DNA of 64,000 nt from Viridibacterium silvisoli (GCF_036017035.1 NZ_JAYXHS010000004.1:496001-560000); one strand, 5' to 3'. Counted from the stretch's first letter, positions 29,976-38,906 are shown. Program-made: numbers and translations. Notes: generated from the letters alone by a model not told the origin.

Positions 29976-30302
29976 GTGCGTGCCCCTGTAGATGTTGATG
30001 CGATGTCTATGGGGCACTACGCGGAGCGGGGAATTCTGGATGCGCGCAAGCAAGCTTTGACGACACCAGCGACCCCAGGAGCGGGCCATGCCCGCGACAA
30101 AGCCGGTCACGCTCCGGGGCTGGCCGGGACTGAACGCGAGGTGTCGCGGGCATGGCCTGCTCCTGCAACTGGCCGACTACGCATCCCCTACGCAATCCTG
30201 CGTATTCCTCGCTCCCGGCTCGCCCCCTACATTTCGGTTCATCCGGCATCGCAGCAAACATTCTGGCCGGAGCCAGCCAACTTTCTATCAGGGGGTCTAC
30301 AC
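29976..30302. other. Divergent intergenic region between cfa-like gene and urtA
   Basis: 327 bases without a supported gene. It holds the large REP-like palindrome at 30076-30165 and an AGGGGG ribosome site for urtA at 30290-30295. I found no correctly spaced sigma-54 site or confident sigma-70 promoter. Confidence 0.7.
30076..30165. repeat. Large REP-like inverted repeat, family B
   Basis: Twenty-four-base arms (30076-30099 and 30142-30165) match with one mismatch; the inner 16 bases, GGCCATGCCCGCGACA and complement, are perfect. The arm (GGAGCGGGCCATGCCCGCGA) looks like the REP core of Pseudomonas-type BIMEs. It could also act as a hairpin between the divergent promoters. Confidence 0.8.
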
Positions 30303-31574
30303 ATGCAACGTCGTTCCTTCATCAAAGCCACGGCAATGACCATTGCTCTGGCTACCGCAGGGTTTGCAACCATGACGGCATCTGCTGCCGACACCATCAA
30401 GGTGGGCGTGCTGCACTCGCTGTCGGGCACGATGGCCATTTCTGAAACTGTGCTGAAAGACACCGTGTTGATGGCGATCGACGAGATCAATGCCAAGGGC
30501 GGTCTGCTCGGCAAGAAGCTCGAGCCAGTCGTGGTCGACCCGGCTTCCAACTGGCCACTGTTCGCTGAAAAGGCGCGCCAGCTGATCTCCAAGGACAAGG
30601 TTGCCGTGACCTTCGGCTGCTGGACCTCGGTCTCGCGCAAGTCGGTGCTGCCAGTGTTCGAAGAACTCAACAGCCTGCTGTTCTACCCCGTCCAGTACGA
30701 AGGTGAAGAGCTGTCGAAGAACGTGTTCTATACGGGTGCTGCGCCTAACCAGCAAGCCATCCCGGCCGTCGAATACCTGATGAGCAAGGACGGCGGCTCG
30801 GCCAAGCGCTTCGTCCTGCTGGGTACCGACTATGTGTATCCACGTACCACCAACAAGATTCTTCGCGCCTTCCTGCACAGCAAGGGCGTCAAGGACGAAG
30901 ACATCATGGAAGAGTACACACCGTTCGGTCACAGCGATTACCAGACGATCATCGCCAACATCAAGAAGTTCGCTGCAGCCGGCAAGAAGACCGCCGTCGT
31001 GTCGACGATCAATGGCGACTCCAACGTGCCTTTCTACAAGGAACTGGGTAACCAGGGCCTGAAGGCGACCGACGTGCCGGTCGTGGCGTTCTCGGTGGGT
31101 GAAGAAGAGCTGCGCGGCGTCGATGCCAAGCCTCTCGTCGGTCACCTTGCTGCATGGAACTACTTCATGAGCATCAAGAACCCGACCAATGACGCCTTCA
31201 TCAAGAAGTGGTCTGCCTACGCCAAGGAACACAAGATCCCTGGCCACGCTGAGAAGCCTCTGACCAACGATCCGATGGAAGCCACCTACATCGGCGTGAA
31301 CATGTGGGCACAAGCCGTGACCAAGGCCAAGTCGACCGACACCGACAAGGTGATCGCAGCGATGGCCGGCCAGACCTTCAAGGCACCAGGTGGCTTCACC
31401 TCCACGATGGACAAGGAAAACCATCACCTGCACAAGCCGGTGTTCATCGGCGAAGTGAAGGCTGACGGTCAGTTCAAGGTCGTGTGGAAGACACCGGGCC
31501 CGGTCGTTGCCGATCCGTGGAGCGATTACATCCCGGAAAACAAGGGCAAGAAGAACGTGCCTGAAAAGAAGTAA
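30303..31574 (+). CDS. urtA: Urea ABC transporter substrate-binding protein
   Basis: 423-residue periplasmic receptor. It begins MQRRSFIKATAMTIALATAGFAT, a twin-arginine-like or Sec signal, with cleavage near ASAADTIKVG. The mature start IKVGVLHSLSGTMAISETVLKDTVLMAIDEINAKGGLLGKK, and VTFGCWTSVSRKSVLPVFEE, YPVQYEGEE, GTDYVYPRTTNKI and GHSDYQTI are signature stretches of UrtA within the branched-chain-amino-acid-type binding proteins. It captures urea or short amides for UrtBCDE. The open frame runs far upstream, but AGGGGG lies 7 bases before ATG 30303 and homologues start here. Confidence 0.96.
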   Translation: MQRRSFIKATAMTIALATAGFATMTASAADTIKVGVLHSLSGTMAISETVLKDTVLMAIDEINAKGGLLGKKLEPVVVDPASNWPLFAEKARQLISKDKVAVTFGCWTSVSRKSVLPVFEELNSLLFYPVQYEGEELSKNVFYTGAAPNQQAIPAVEYLMSKDGGSAKRFVLLGTDYVYPRTTNKILRAFLHSKGVKDEDIMEEYTPFGHSDYQTIIANIKKFAAAGKKTAVVSTINGDSNVPFYKELGNQGLKATDVPVVAFSVGEEELRGVDAKPLVGHLAAWNYFMSIKNPTNDAFIKKWSAYAKEHKIPGHAEKPLTNDPMEATYIGVNMWAQAVTKAKSTDTDKVIAAMAGQTFKAPGGFTSTMDKENHHLHKPVFIGEVKADGQFKVVWKTPGPVVADPWSDYIPENKGKKNVPEKK

Positions 31575-31609
31575 GCAATCCGTAGCAAGAAGCAAAACTG
31601 CCTGTAACA

Positions 31610-31665
31610 CCCCTCTGCTGTGCGGCAGAGGGGGTCAGGAGAGAGATCGAGGGGCTCTCTCCTGA
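31610..31665 (+). other. Two tandem stem-loops between urtA and urtB
   Basis: CCCCTCTGC/GCAGAGGGG (31610-31633, 6-base loop) and TCAGGAGAGAG/CTCTCTCCTGA (31635-31665, 9-base loop) lie one base apart in the 157-base gap. Neither has a T-run. The likely effect is to stabilise or attenuate the transcript so that the binding protein is made in excess over the permeases. Confidence 0.65.
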
Positions 31666-31731
31666 TCGGGCGACTGCCCTTGGTCATCCCATTGCGCACA
31701 ACAGCGCATCACGCTGTCAGCAGACAAAGCC

Positions 31732-33375
31732 ATGACTATCTCAGTACTCAAGTTCCGTACTCGCGCCACACATGCAGCGGTCGGTTTGCTGGTGCTGCTG
31801 TTCAGCAGCTTCCTCGCGCCACTCGCCTTCGCCAAGCCCTCGCCAGAACTGATCCTCAAGCTCGCAGCCGGCGACAACGATGCCAAGGTCGACGCACTCA
31901 ACGCCATCGCTGGCCAAGCTGATCCAGAATACCTGCCCGTTCTCAAGGCACTCGGCGACGAATCACTCAAGGTGGTCGACGGCAAACAGGTACTGATCGT
32001 CGACGGCGAGAAAATCACCGACGCCATCACTGGCGCGGAGATCAAGGAGCTACCTGAAACCGCTGAGGACGTGGTCACGAACAACCGCGTGACACTGGCC
32101 CTGCAGAACGCCTTCGCGGCGCTCGACCTGACATCCACGGACCGTAACACCCGCTTCGCTGCCGTCAAGAAACTGCAGGACGCGCCCGACGAGGCCATCG
32201 TGCCTTTGCTCGACAAGGCGCTGCAGGTCGAGAAAGACCCGAAGATCATCGTCATGCTGCGCCTCACCCAGGCCGCAGCCCAACTGCATAACGCCGACAA
32301 GGGCGTGCGCATGGCCGCCATCACCACGCTCGGCGAAAGTGATGACCCGGCCATGAAGCAGCTGTTGGCCGGCTTGCTGGAGAAAGAAGGCGATGCCTTC
32401 AAGGAGCCCGACGAGACGGTGCGCGTCGCGGCGCAGAAAGGAATCGAGTCGATCGACCAGCGCCTGAAATACGGCGAGTGGCTGGGCGGCGCATTCACCG
32501 GCATCTCGCTCGGCAGCATCCTGCTGCTGGCGGCACTCGGCCTGGCGATTACCTACGGCCTGATGGGCGTCATCAACATGGCGCACGGCGAGCTGATCAT
32601 GATCGGCGCCTACGCTACCTACATCACGCAGAACATCATCCGCGCGCACTTCCCCGGCCTCATCGAGTTCTACCCGCTGATCGCGTTGCCGATTGCCTTC
32701 CTGGCATCGGGCCTGGTTGGCGTGTTGATGGAACGCCTCGTCATCAAGCATCTCTACGGTCGTCCGCTGGAAACGCTGCTCGCCACCTGGGGCATCAGCC
32801 TGATCCTGATACAGAGCGTGCGCAGCTTCTTCGGCGCGCAGAACGTGCTCGTCGAAAACCCGCAGTGGCTGTCGGGCGGCGTGCAGGTCATGAGCAACCT
32901 GATCCTGCCGTACAACCGTCTCGCCATCATCGCTTTCGCGGCGCTCGTGGTGATGGGCATGACGCTGATCCTGACCCGCACACGTCTCGGCCTGTTCGTG
33001 CGCGCCGTGACACAGAACCGCCAGATGGCGAGCTGCGTCGGCGTGGCCACGCCGCGTGTCGACACGGTCGCGTTCGGGCTCGGCGCGGGTATCGCCGGCC
33101 TCGCAGGATGCGCGCTGTCGCAAGTCACGAATGTAGGCCCCGATCTGGGTCAGGGCTACATCATCGACTCGTTCATGGTGGTGGTGACAGGTGGCGTCGG
33201 TCAGCTCTCCGGCACGATCTACGCCGCGCTGGGGCTTGGCCTCATCAACAAGTTCATCGAAGGCTGGGCCGGTGCCGTGCTCGCCAAGATTGCCGTGCTG
33301 GTGTTCATCATCATCTTCATCCAGAAACGTCCGCAGGGTCTGTTCGCAATCAAGGGTCGCTTTGTCGACGCATAA
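31732..33375 (+). CDS. urtB: Urea ABC transporter permease UrtB
   Basis: 547 residues. After a signal-like helix (VGLLVLLFSSFLAPLAFA) there is a periplasmic region of about 230 residues with HEAT-like helical repeats (DNDAKVDALNAIAGQADPEYLPVLKALGD), the UrtB-specific extension. The permease domain then shows LGLAITYGLMGVINMAHGELIMIGAYATYITQ, GRPLETLLATWGISLILIQ and a long ANVGPDLG-type loop. It forms the membrane channel with UrtC. Confidence 0.95.
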   Translation: MTISVLKFRTRATHAAVGLLVLLFSSFLAPLAFAKPSPELILKLAAGDNDAKVDALNAIAGQADPEYLPVLKALGDESLKVVDGKQVLIVDGEKITDAITGAEIKELPETAEDVVTNNRVTLALQNAFAALDLTSTDRNTRFAAVKKLQDAPDEAIVPLLDKALQVEKDPKIIVMLRLTQAAAQLHNADKGVRMAAITTLGESDDPAMKQLLAGLLEKEGDAFKEPDETVRVAAQKGIESIDQRLKYGEWLGGAFTGISLGSILLLAALGLAITYGLMGVINMAHGELIMIGAYATYITQNIIRAHFPGLIEFYPLIALPIAFLASGLVGVLMERLVIKHLYGRPLETLLATWGISLILIQSVRSFFGAQNVLVENPQWLSGGVQVMSNLILPYNRLAIIAFAALVVMGMTLILTRTRLGLFVRAVTQNRQMASCVGVATPRVDTVAFGLGAGIAGLAGCALSQVTNVGPDLGQGYIIDSFMVVVTGGVGQLSGTIYAALGLGLINKFIEGWAGAVLAKIAVLVFIIIFIQKRPQGLFAIKGRFVDA

Positions 33376-33402
33376 CAACCAACGCCAGGCTGACGACAAA
33401 TC

Positions 33403-34506
33403 ATGAACAAGACACTTACAGAACGCATCTTCGGGCCAAAGGCCTGGATGGGGCTCGCGATCTTCGCAGCCATCACGCTGATCCTCGTGCCCGTCCTCAA
33501 TCTGGTCGTACCGGAAAGCAGCGCCCTGCACCTCTCGACCTACTGGGTCACGTTGATCGGCAAGATCATGTGCTACGCCATCGTCGCGCTGGCAATGGAC
33601 CTGGTGTGGGGTTACACCGGCATCCTGTCGCTGGGGCACGGCATCTTCTTCGCCCTCGGCGGTTACGCCATGGGCATGTACCTGATGCGCGCCATCGGCC
33701 GCGAAGGCAACTACCAGAGCGACCTGCCCGACTTCATGGTGTTCCTGAACTGGAAGGAGCTGCCCTGGTACTGGGTGGGCACCGAGCACTTCCTGTGGGC
33801 GATGCTGCTGGTCGTACTCATCCCCGGCTTGTTGGCGCTGGTGTTCGGTTTCTTCGCCTTCCGCTCGCGCATCAAGGGTGTGTATTTCTCGATCATCACA
33901 CAGGCGCTGACCTTCGCCACGATGCTGTTGTTCTTCCGCAATGAAACGGGCTTCGGCGGCAACAACGGCTTCACCGACTTCAAGCGCATCCTCGGTTATC
34001 ACATCACTGCACCATCGACACGCATCGTGCTGTTCGGCCTGACCGCAATCCTCCTCATCGGCTTCCTGCTACTGGCGCGCTACATCGTCACCAGCAAGCT
34101 CGGTCGCGTGCTCGCCGCGATCCGCGATGCCGAAACGCGTGTCATGTTCTCCGGCTACAACCCGCTGCCCTACAAGCTGTTCATCTGGGTCGTCTCGGCG
34201 GTGATCTGCGCGATTGCCGGCGCGTTGTTCGTACCGCAAGTGGGCATCATCAACCCGAGCGAGATGTCGCCAGCCAACTCCATCGAGATCGCCATCTGGG
34301 TCGCGGTGGGTGGTCGCGGCACGCTGATCGGGCCGCTCATCGGAGCCGGTCTCATCAACGGCGTGAAGAGCTGGTTCACCGTTGCCTTCCCCGAATACTG
34401 GCTGTACTTCCTCGGCCTGATCTTCGTCCTCGTGACGCTATACATGCCACGCGGCGTGCTGGGTGAAGCACGTGCGCTGTTGCAGAAACGCGGAGAGTGC
34501 GCATGA
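33403..34506 (+). CDS. urtC: Urea ABC transporter permease UrtC
   Basis: 367 residues, LivM-type permease with about eight to ten helices. Characteristic stretches are ALAMDLVWGYTGILSLGHGIFFALGGYAMGMYLMR, RSRIKGVYFSIITQALTFATMLLFFRNETGFGGNNGFTDF, and the EAA-like loop RYIVTSKLGRVLAAIRDAETRVMFSGYNPLPYKLFIWV. The stop overlaps the urtD start (ATGA). Confidence 0.95.
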   Translation: MNKTLTERIFGPKAWMGLAIFAAITLILVPVLNLVVPESSALHLSTYWVTLIGKIMCYAIVALAMDLVWGYTGILSLGHGIFFALGGYAMGMYLMRAIGREGNYQSDLPDFMVFLNWKELPWYWVGTEHFLWAMLLVVLIPGLLALVFGFFAFRSRIKGVYFSIITQALTFATMLLFFRNETGFGGNNGFTDFKRILGYHITAPSTRIVLFGLTAILLIGFLLLARYIVTSKLGRVLAAIRDAETRVMFSGYNPLPYKLFIWVVSAVICAIAGALFVPQVGIINPSEMSPANSIEIAIWVAVGGRGTLIGPLIGAGLINGVKSWFTVAFPEYWLYFLGLIFVLVTLYMPRGVLGEARALLQKRGECA

Positions 34507-35384
34507 ACGCCGCAGTGAAAGACGTAGAGAAAGAAGATGTCACGAACAGCGGCCAGATCAGCGGCAGTGGTTCCGGTGGCACGCAGTCGAGCTCGATCGG
34601 GGCGGGTCGCCCGGTCGATACCAGCCAGCTCGACACCACGCACGGCGTCATCCTTTACCTGGATAACATCTGCGTCAGCTTCGATGGCTTCAAGGCCATC
34701 AACAACCTGAACCTGAACATCGACAAGGGCGAGTTGCGTTGCGTGATCGGCCCGAACGGCGCCGGCAAGACGACCATGATGGACGTCATCACCGGCAAGA
34801 CGCGACCGACTTCCGGCACGGCCTTCTTTGGCCAGACCATCGACCTGACCAAACTCAGCGAACCGCAGATCGCCCACGCCGGCATCGGCCGCAAATTCCA
34901 GAAACCCACAGTCTTCGAGCAGTTGAGCGTTTACGAAAACCTCGAACTGGCGATGAAGACGGACAAGGGCATCTGGGCCAGCCTGCGCGCCAAGCTGACG
35001 GGCGAGCAACGCGACCGCATCAACGAAAACCTCGAGCTGATCCAGCTCAAGGACTCGGCACAGCGCCCATCCGGCCTGCTCTCGCATGGCCAGAAGCAAT
35101 GGCTCGAGATCGGCATGCTGCTGATGCAGGAGCCGCTGCTTCTGCTGCTCGACGAACCCGCCGCTGGCATGACCGACGCCGAGACCGAACGCAGCGGCGA
35201 GCTGTTCCTGTCGCTCGCCGGGCAATACACGCTGGTCGTCGTCGAGCACGACATGGACTTCATCAAGCAGATCTCCGAAGGCCGCAAGGTCACCTGCCTG
35301 CACGAAGGCAGCGTGCTGTCGGAAGGCCCGCTGGATCAGGTGCAGAACGATGAGCGTGTGATTGAGGTGTACCTCGGTCGATGA
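34503..35384 (+). CDS. urtD: Urea ABC transporter ATP-binding protein UrtD
   Basis: 293 residues. Walker A GPNGAGKTT, signature LSHGQKQWLEIGMLLMQ and Walker B LLLLDEPAAGMTD are present, then VVVEHDMDF. The core matches UrtD, but an N-terminal stretch of about 50 residues, with a Gly/Ser-rich part (SGQISGSGSGGTQSSSIGAG), precedes the first strand, so it is about 40 residues longer than usual. GGAG lies just before ATG 34503, which overlaps the urtC stop. Confidence 0.94.
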   Translation: MNAAVKDVEKEDVTNSGQISGSGSGGTQSSSIGAGRPVDTSQLDTTHGVILYLDNICVSFDGFKAINNLNLNIDKGELRCVIGPNGAGKTTMMDVITGKTRPTSGTAFFGQTIDLTKLSEPQIAHAGIGRKFQKPTVFEQLSVYENLELAMKTDKGIWASLRAKLTGEQRDRINENLELIQLKDSAQRPSGLLSHGQKQWLEIGMLLMQEPLLLLLDEPAAGMTDAETERSGELFLSLAGQYTLVVVEHDMDFIKQISEGRKVTCLHEGSVLSEGPLDQVQNDERVIEVYLGR

Positions 35385-35394
35385 ATCGCAATAG

Positions 35395-35444
35395 GTAGGG
35401 TGCGCACTGCGCACCGCATTGATGGTGCGCAGTGCGCACCCTAC
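35395..35444. repeat. REP-like perfect palindrome, family C, between urtD and urtE
   Basis: GTAGGGTGCGCACTGCGCACC and its exact reverse complement (21 bases each) flank an 8-base loop, GCATTGAT. It sits 10 bases after urtD and 10 bases before urtE. The GTAGGGTG core is common in dispersed REP elements. Confidence 0.85.
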
Positions 35445-35453
35445 GGGACGGAT

Positions 35454-36146
35454 ATGCTCACAGTCGAAAACCTCAACCAGTACTACGGCGGCAGCCACAC
35501 ACTGCGTGGCGTCTCGCTCTCGCTCAAGCAAGGCGAAGTCACCACCCTGCTCGGCCGCAACGGCGTCGGCAAGACGACCCTGCTCAAGTGCCTGATGGGT
35601 CTGCTGCCCGTCGCCAAGGGCTCGGTCTCGTTCGACGGCAAGGACATCACCAAGGCTGCCGCCTACCAGCGCGCTGCGCTCGGCATGGCTTACGTGCCGC
35701 AAGGGCGCGAGATTTTCCCGCGCCTGACGGTGGAAGAAAACCTCTTGATGGGCCTCGCCAACGGCAAGGCATCGCGCGGCATCCCCGGCTACATCTACGA
35801 GATGTTCCCGGTGCTGAAGGACATGCTCAAGCGTCGTGGCGGCGACCTTTCCGGCGGCCAGCAACAGCAGCTCGCCATTGGCCGCGCGCTGACGATGCGA
35901 CCGAAGGTGCTGATCCTCGACGAGCCCACCGAGGGCATCCAGCCATCGATCATCAAGGACATCGGCGCGGCGATCCGCAAGCTCGCCGAAGGTGGCGAGA
36001 TGGCGATCCTGCTGGTCGAGCAGTACTACGATTTCGCGCAGTCACTCGCCGACCAGTACGCCGTCATGGCGCGCGGCGAGATCATCAAGGCAGGTCCCGG
36101 CAGCGAGATGGCTGCGGAGAATGTGCAGAGCCTGGTCGCTATCTAG
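35454..36146 (+). CDS. urtE: Urea ABC transporter ATP-binding protein UrtE
   Basis: 230 residues. MLTVENLNQYYGGSHTLRGVSLSLKQGEVTTLLGRNGVGKTTLLKCLMG gives the UrtE-type Walker A; LSGGQQQQLAIGRALTMRPKVLILDEPTEGIQPSI gives the signature and Walker B. The frame is open upstream, but the extra codons fall in the REP-like palindrome, so ATG 35454 is taken. With UrtD it powers urea uptake. Followed by a family A repeat and then the convergent chemoreceptor-like gene. Confidence 0.95.
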   Translation: MLTVENLNQYYGGSHTLRGVSLSLKQGEVTTLLGRNGVGKTTLLKCLMGLLPVAKGSVSFDGKDITKAAAYQRAALGMAYVPQGREIFPRLTVEENLLMGLANGKASRGIPGYIYEMFPVLKDMLKRRGGDLSGGQQQQLAIGRALTMRPKVLILDEPTEGIQPSIIKDIGAAIRKLAEGGEMAILLVEQYYDFAQSLADQYAVMARGEIIKAGPGSEMAAENVQSLVAI

Positions 36147-36153
36147 AAAAAAA

Positions 36154-36220
36154 CATCCCGGCGAAAACCAGGATCCAGCACCACGTTCGGAAACTGGATC
36201 CCGGCCTTCGCCGGGATGAC
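36154..36220. repeat. REP-like palindrome, family A (left arm degenerate)
   Basis: The right arm ends CCGGCCTTCGCCGGGATGAC as in the copy at 26799. The left arm reads CATCCCGGCGAAAACCAGGA and has lost part of the pairing. It lies between convergent urtE and the receptor gene and may help end both transcripts. Confidence 0.8.
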
Positions 36221-36248
36221 GGATTCAATTGGTTTCGACCCCTGTCGC

Positions 36249-38591
36249 CTATACCCGCACGGCCTGTTTGCCTATCTCATGCAATTCAGCGAGTGCCTGA
36301 GCAATTTCACTGGTTCCCGCTGCGGCCTGGGAGAGCACGCCGGTGATTTCGTCGGTCGCCGTCGTCTGCTCGCCGATGGCATGCGAGATGCCACCACCCA
36401 GCTCGGACACCTTCTGCATGATCTCGCTCATGTCGCTGATCGATTTGAATACCTGCGAGGAGTTCTTCTGAACCTTGTCGATCATGCCGCGGATGTTCGC
36501 GGACGACACAGCCGTCGTCTGCGCCAGCGACTTCACTTCGTCCGCCACCACAGCAAAGCCACGACCTTGCTCACCCGCACGTGCCGCCTCGATGGAAGCA
36601 TTGAGCGCCAGCAGATTCGTGCGATTGGCAATCTCCGAGATGATCCCGAGTATGGTGTTGATTTCCATGGCCTGCTTGTTCAGCACGGTCATCTCGCCGC
36701 TGGCAGCGCGGGTCAGATCAACAGCATTGCCGATGACCTTGAGCACCTCTTCGATGCTCTCCGAGATGCCGTGAATGCTGTTGGAGACTTCCTCCATCGC
36801 AGCCGAGCCGGTATGCACGCCGTCACTGATCTGCGAGGAACTGTGCGTGACGGCAGCCACTTTCTCTTCCATGGTGGCCATGGTCTCCTTCAGCGTCTGG
36901 CGCACGATGGTGCCGTAGAGCGCGCTGGAGAGCTGGATCTTGAGCGTCTCGTAGATGCTGCCATCTTCGTTACCCAGTCCGAATACAGCCACGCCGATCT
37001 GGATCTCGTTGAAGTGCAGCGGCACGACGACAAGCGGCACGCCGCCACCTGCACTGGCAAGCACCGTACCGAGATAACCCTTGCAAGCCTGGCGCGGAGC
37101 GTTGTCAGCAACTTTTCCGGATGGCCCGAAACCGGCCACGACGCGCAAATGACTGGGCAAACCCTTGCGATTCCAGCCCGCATCGACCTCATACAGCGCG
37201 AGCTGGAAGGCAACGATACCGAGCTTGGGCAGTTCGTCCTGCACGATCTTCAGGATGGCCTTCACGTCCTGCACGACCGACAGCTTGGCGCCGATCTGCC
37301 CCAACGCACGTTCTTGCGAAATGAGTCGCAGCGATTCCGCGTCGCGCTGGCGACCGGCAATTTCGCTGACCACGACGCGACCTTCTGCCCACAGGGCCTC
37401 AGCCCGCGAGCGCAGAACCGGTGTGTTGCGCAGCAACCAGGCGCGCTTGCGCATCATCGAAATGACGATCTGCACATTCTCCGGGCTCATGCGCAAGCGA
37501 TGCAGAACCACCACGGCTTCGGTCAGCGCCGCCAGCCACGCGCTGCGTTGCCCCGGATGCAGCAAGGCGTTGCCGAAGGTTTCGGGAATCCTTGCCGCCA
37601 GCACACGCAAACGCGAGGCAGCCGCTTCGTCGACCGGCAGACCGCCACACAAAGCCTGATACAGGTCCGCAATGCCGGGCACGGCATGTGCGCCGTGTCT
37701 CACCGATGCGACAAACGGCGAGGGACAACCGCAGGACTGCGCTACAGCCAGCCGTGCAGGCAGACAGGCTTCAAGCCCTTGCGTACGGCCAGCGCCAATC
37801 GCCTCCAGGAACTGGAAAGCGGTGTCGCTCTGTTCGAGGAAGGGCATGGACACGGTCGTGATGGGGGGAATCGCAAAGCGCGCTTCCGCACTGTCGTTGC
37901 AACCCGTCACCGCCACGACGTCCGGCACCATGACGCCACGGCGCTGGAACTCTTCGAGCGCACCAATCGCAATGTTGTCATTGACGCAGACAAAGGCATC
38001 GAAATCGCGGCCGGGCACGAGCCCTTTTTCGTCGAGGAAGTACTTCACCATGAGCGGCCCCTGGTCCTTGCCCCAGGTGCAATGAGGCGAGATCAGGCGC
38101 TCATCTTCCGGCAAGCCGTGGTTGCGCAAGGCCTCCTGGTAAGCCTGGAAGCGCTTGATCGCGCCCTCGTGCGTGGCGGGCCCGCGCACGAAGATGATCC
38201 GCTTCTTGTGATGGTGCTGGATCATGTGTTCCATGACATAGCGCAGCGCCGACAGGCTGTCGGTCATCACGGCCGGCAAACCCGGCAACTGGACGGCCAG
38301 CGTGACCACCGGTACCTGTCCATAGCCCCGATAGAACTTCGCTGCTGCCTCGTTGGCATCGGGCGAAGCCCAGGTGACGATGCCACCAAAACTGTTGTCC
38401 GCCAGCTCATAGATCACGGCGCCCGGATCCTTGCCCGCCGTTCCCCCACGGAAGGTCACCAGATCCAGCCCACGTTTCCGCGCCGCCAGCAAAGCCCCCT
38501 GGAAAAGGGACTCGGGCGCTGCGCCCCCCGAAATTTCGCGCGTGAAATACGCGATAGGTTTTCCTCGTGAAGCCAAATCGTCCCCCGTCAC
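36249..38591 (-). CDS. Soluble chemoreceptor-like protein: LacI-type sensor, GAF-like middle, MCP signalling domain
   Basis: About 780 residues with no membrane helix. Residues ~10-290 have the fold pattern of LacI/GalR ligand-binding domains (PIAYFTREISGGAAPESLFQGALLAA, FGGIVTWASPD, RGPATHEGAIKRFQAYQEAL, DFDAFVCVNDNIAIGALEEFQRRG) but no DNA-binding helix-turn-helix. A QSCGC motif follows, then a helical part and a GAF-like segment (VVPLHFNEIQIGVAVFGLGNEDGSIYETLKIQLSSAL). The C-terminal MCP domain has the receptor tip NRTNLLALNASIEAARAGEQGRGFAVVADEVKSLA. It should bind a small solute in the cytosol and signal to CheA/CheW. The start is uncertain (GTG 38591 or TTG 38576; TTG 38723 gives an implausible extension). 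It lies between urt and ure on the opposite strand. Confidence 0.82.
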   Translation of the reverse strand: MTGDDLASRGKPIAYFTREISGGAAPESLFQGALLAARKRGLDLVTFRGGTAGKDPGAVIYELADNSFGGIVTWASPDANEAAAKFYRGYGQVPVVTLAVQLPGLPAVMTDSLSALRYVMEHMIQHHHKKRIIFVRGPATHEGAIKRFQAYQEALRNHGLPEDERLISPHCTWGKDQGPLMVKYFLDEKGLVPGRDFDAFVCVNDNIAIGALEEFQRRGVMVPDVVAVTGCNDSAEARFAIPPITTVSMPFLEQSDTAFQFLEAIGAGRTQGLEACLPARLAVAQSCGCPSPFVASVRHGAHAVPGIADLYQALCGGLPVDEAAASRLRVLAARIPETFGNALLHPGQRSAWLAALTEAVVVLHRLRMSPENVQIVISMMRKRAWLLRNTPVLRSRAEALWAEGRVVVSEIAGRQRDAESLRLISQERALGQIGAKLSVVQDVKAILKIVQDELPKLGIVAFQLALYEVDAGWNRKGLPSHLRVVAGFGPSGKVADNAPRQACKGYLGTVLASAGGGVPLVVVPLHFNEIQIGVAVFGLGNEDGSIYETLKIQLSSALYGTIVRQTLKETMATMEEKVAAVTHSSSQISDGVHTGSAAMEEVSNSIHGISESIEEVLKVIGNAVDLTRAASGEMTVLNKQAMEINTILGIISEIANRTNLLALNASIEAARAGEQGRGFAVVADEVKSLAQTTAVSSANIRGMIDKVQKNSSQVFKSISDMSEIMQKVSELGGGISHAIGEQTTATDEITGVLSQAAAGTSEIAQALAELHEIGKQAVRV

Positions 38592-38906
38592 ATTCTTGTC
38601 TTGCACTTGGTGCGTTGAACATCGCCAGCACCGGATGCAGATCGTGGATTCAGAAAATCGCAAGGCTGGATCATGCTGCTCAGCTCGTTTCCTGTAGCAG
38701 AATGACCCTGTCAGCTCGTTCAACGGCAGGTCAGGGCTTACCTTTAGGGCGGTACGCAGATCAATTTGATATGCGGTGGCTGATAGTCAATTTCGTTGCA
38801 CACCAGCACATCTGGTCAGACCGGCATGAGAAAGTCCGGCTGACCGGCTCAACTCGCGCCATAGCCGCACCAACTCGCCATCGCCACGCGGCATAATCGA
38901 CACACC

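Noticed and set aside
28743..30302. Long N-terminal extension in frame with urtA
   Set aside because: It runs through the REP palindrome and antisense to cfa; the conserved UrtA signal peptide and ribosome site define ATG 30303.
29976..30302. Sigma-54 promoter for urtA
   Set aside because: The nearest candidate, TGGCCTGCTCCTGC, has the GG and GC one base too close.
32050..34002. 650-codon minus-strand open frame opposite urtB/urtC
   Set aside because: Shadow of the two permease genes; Asp/Glu/Gln/His-rich nonsense translation.
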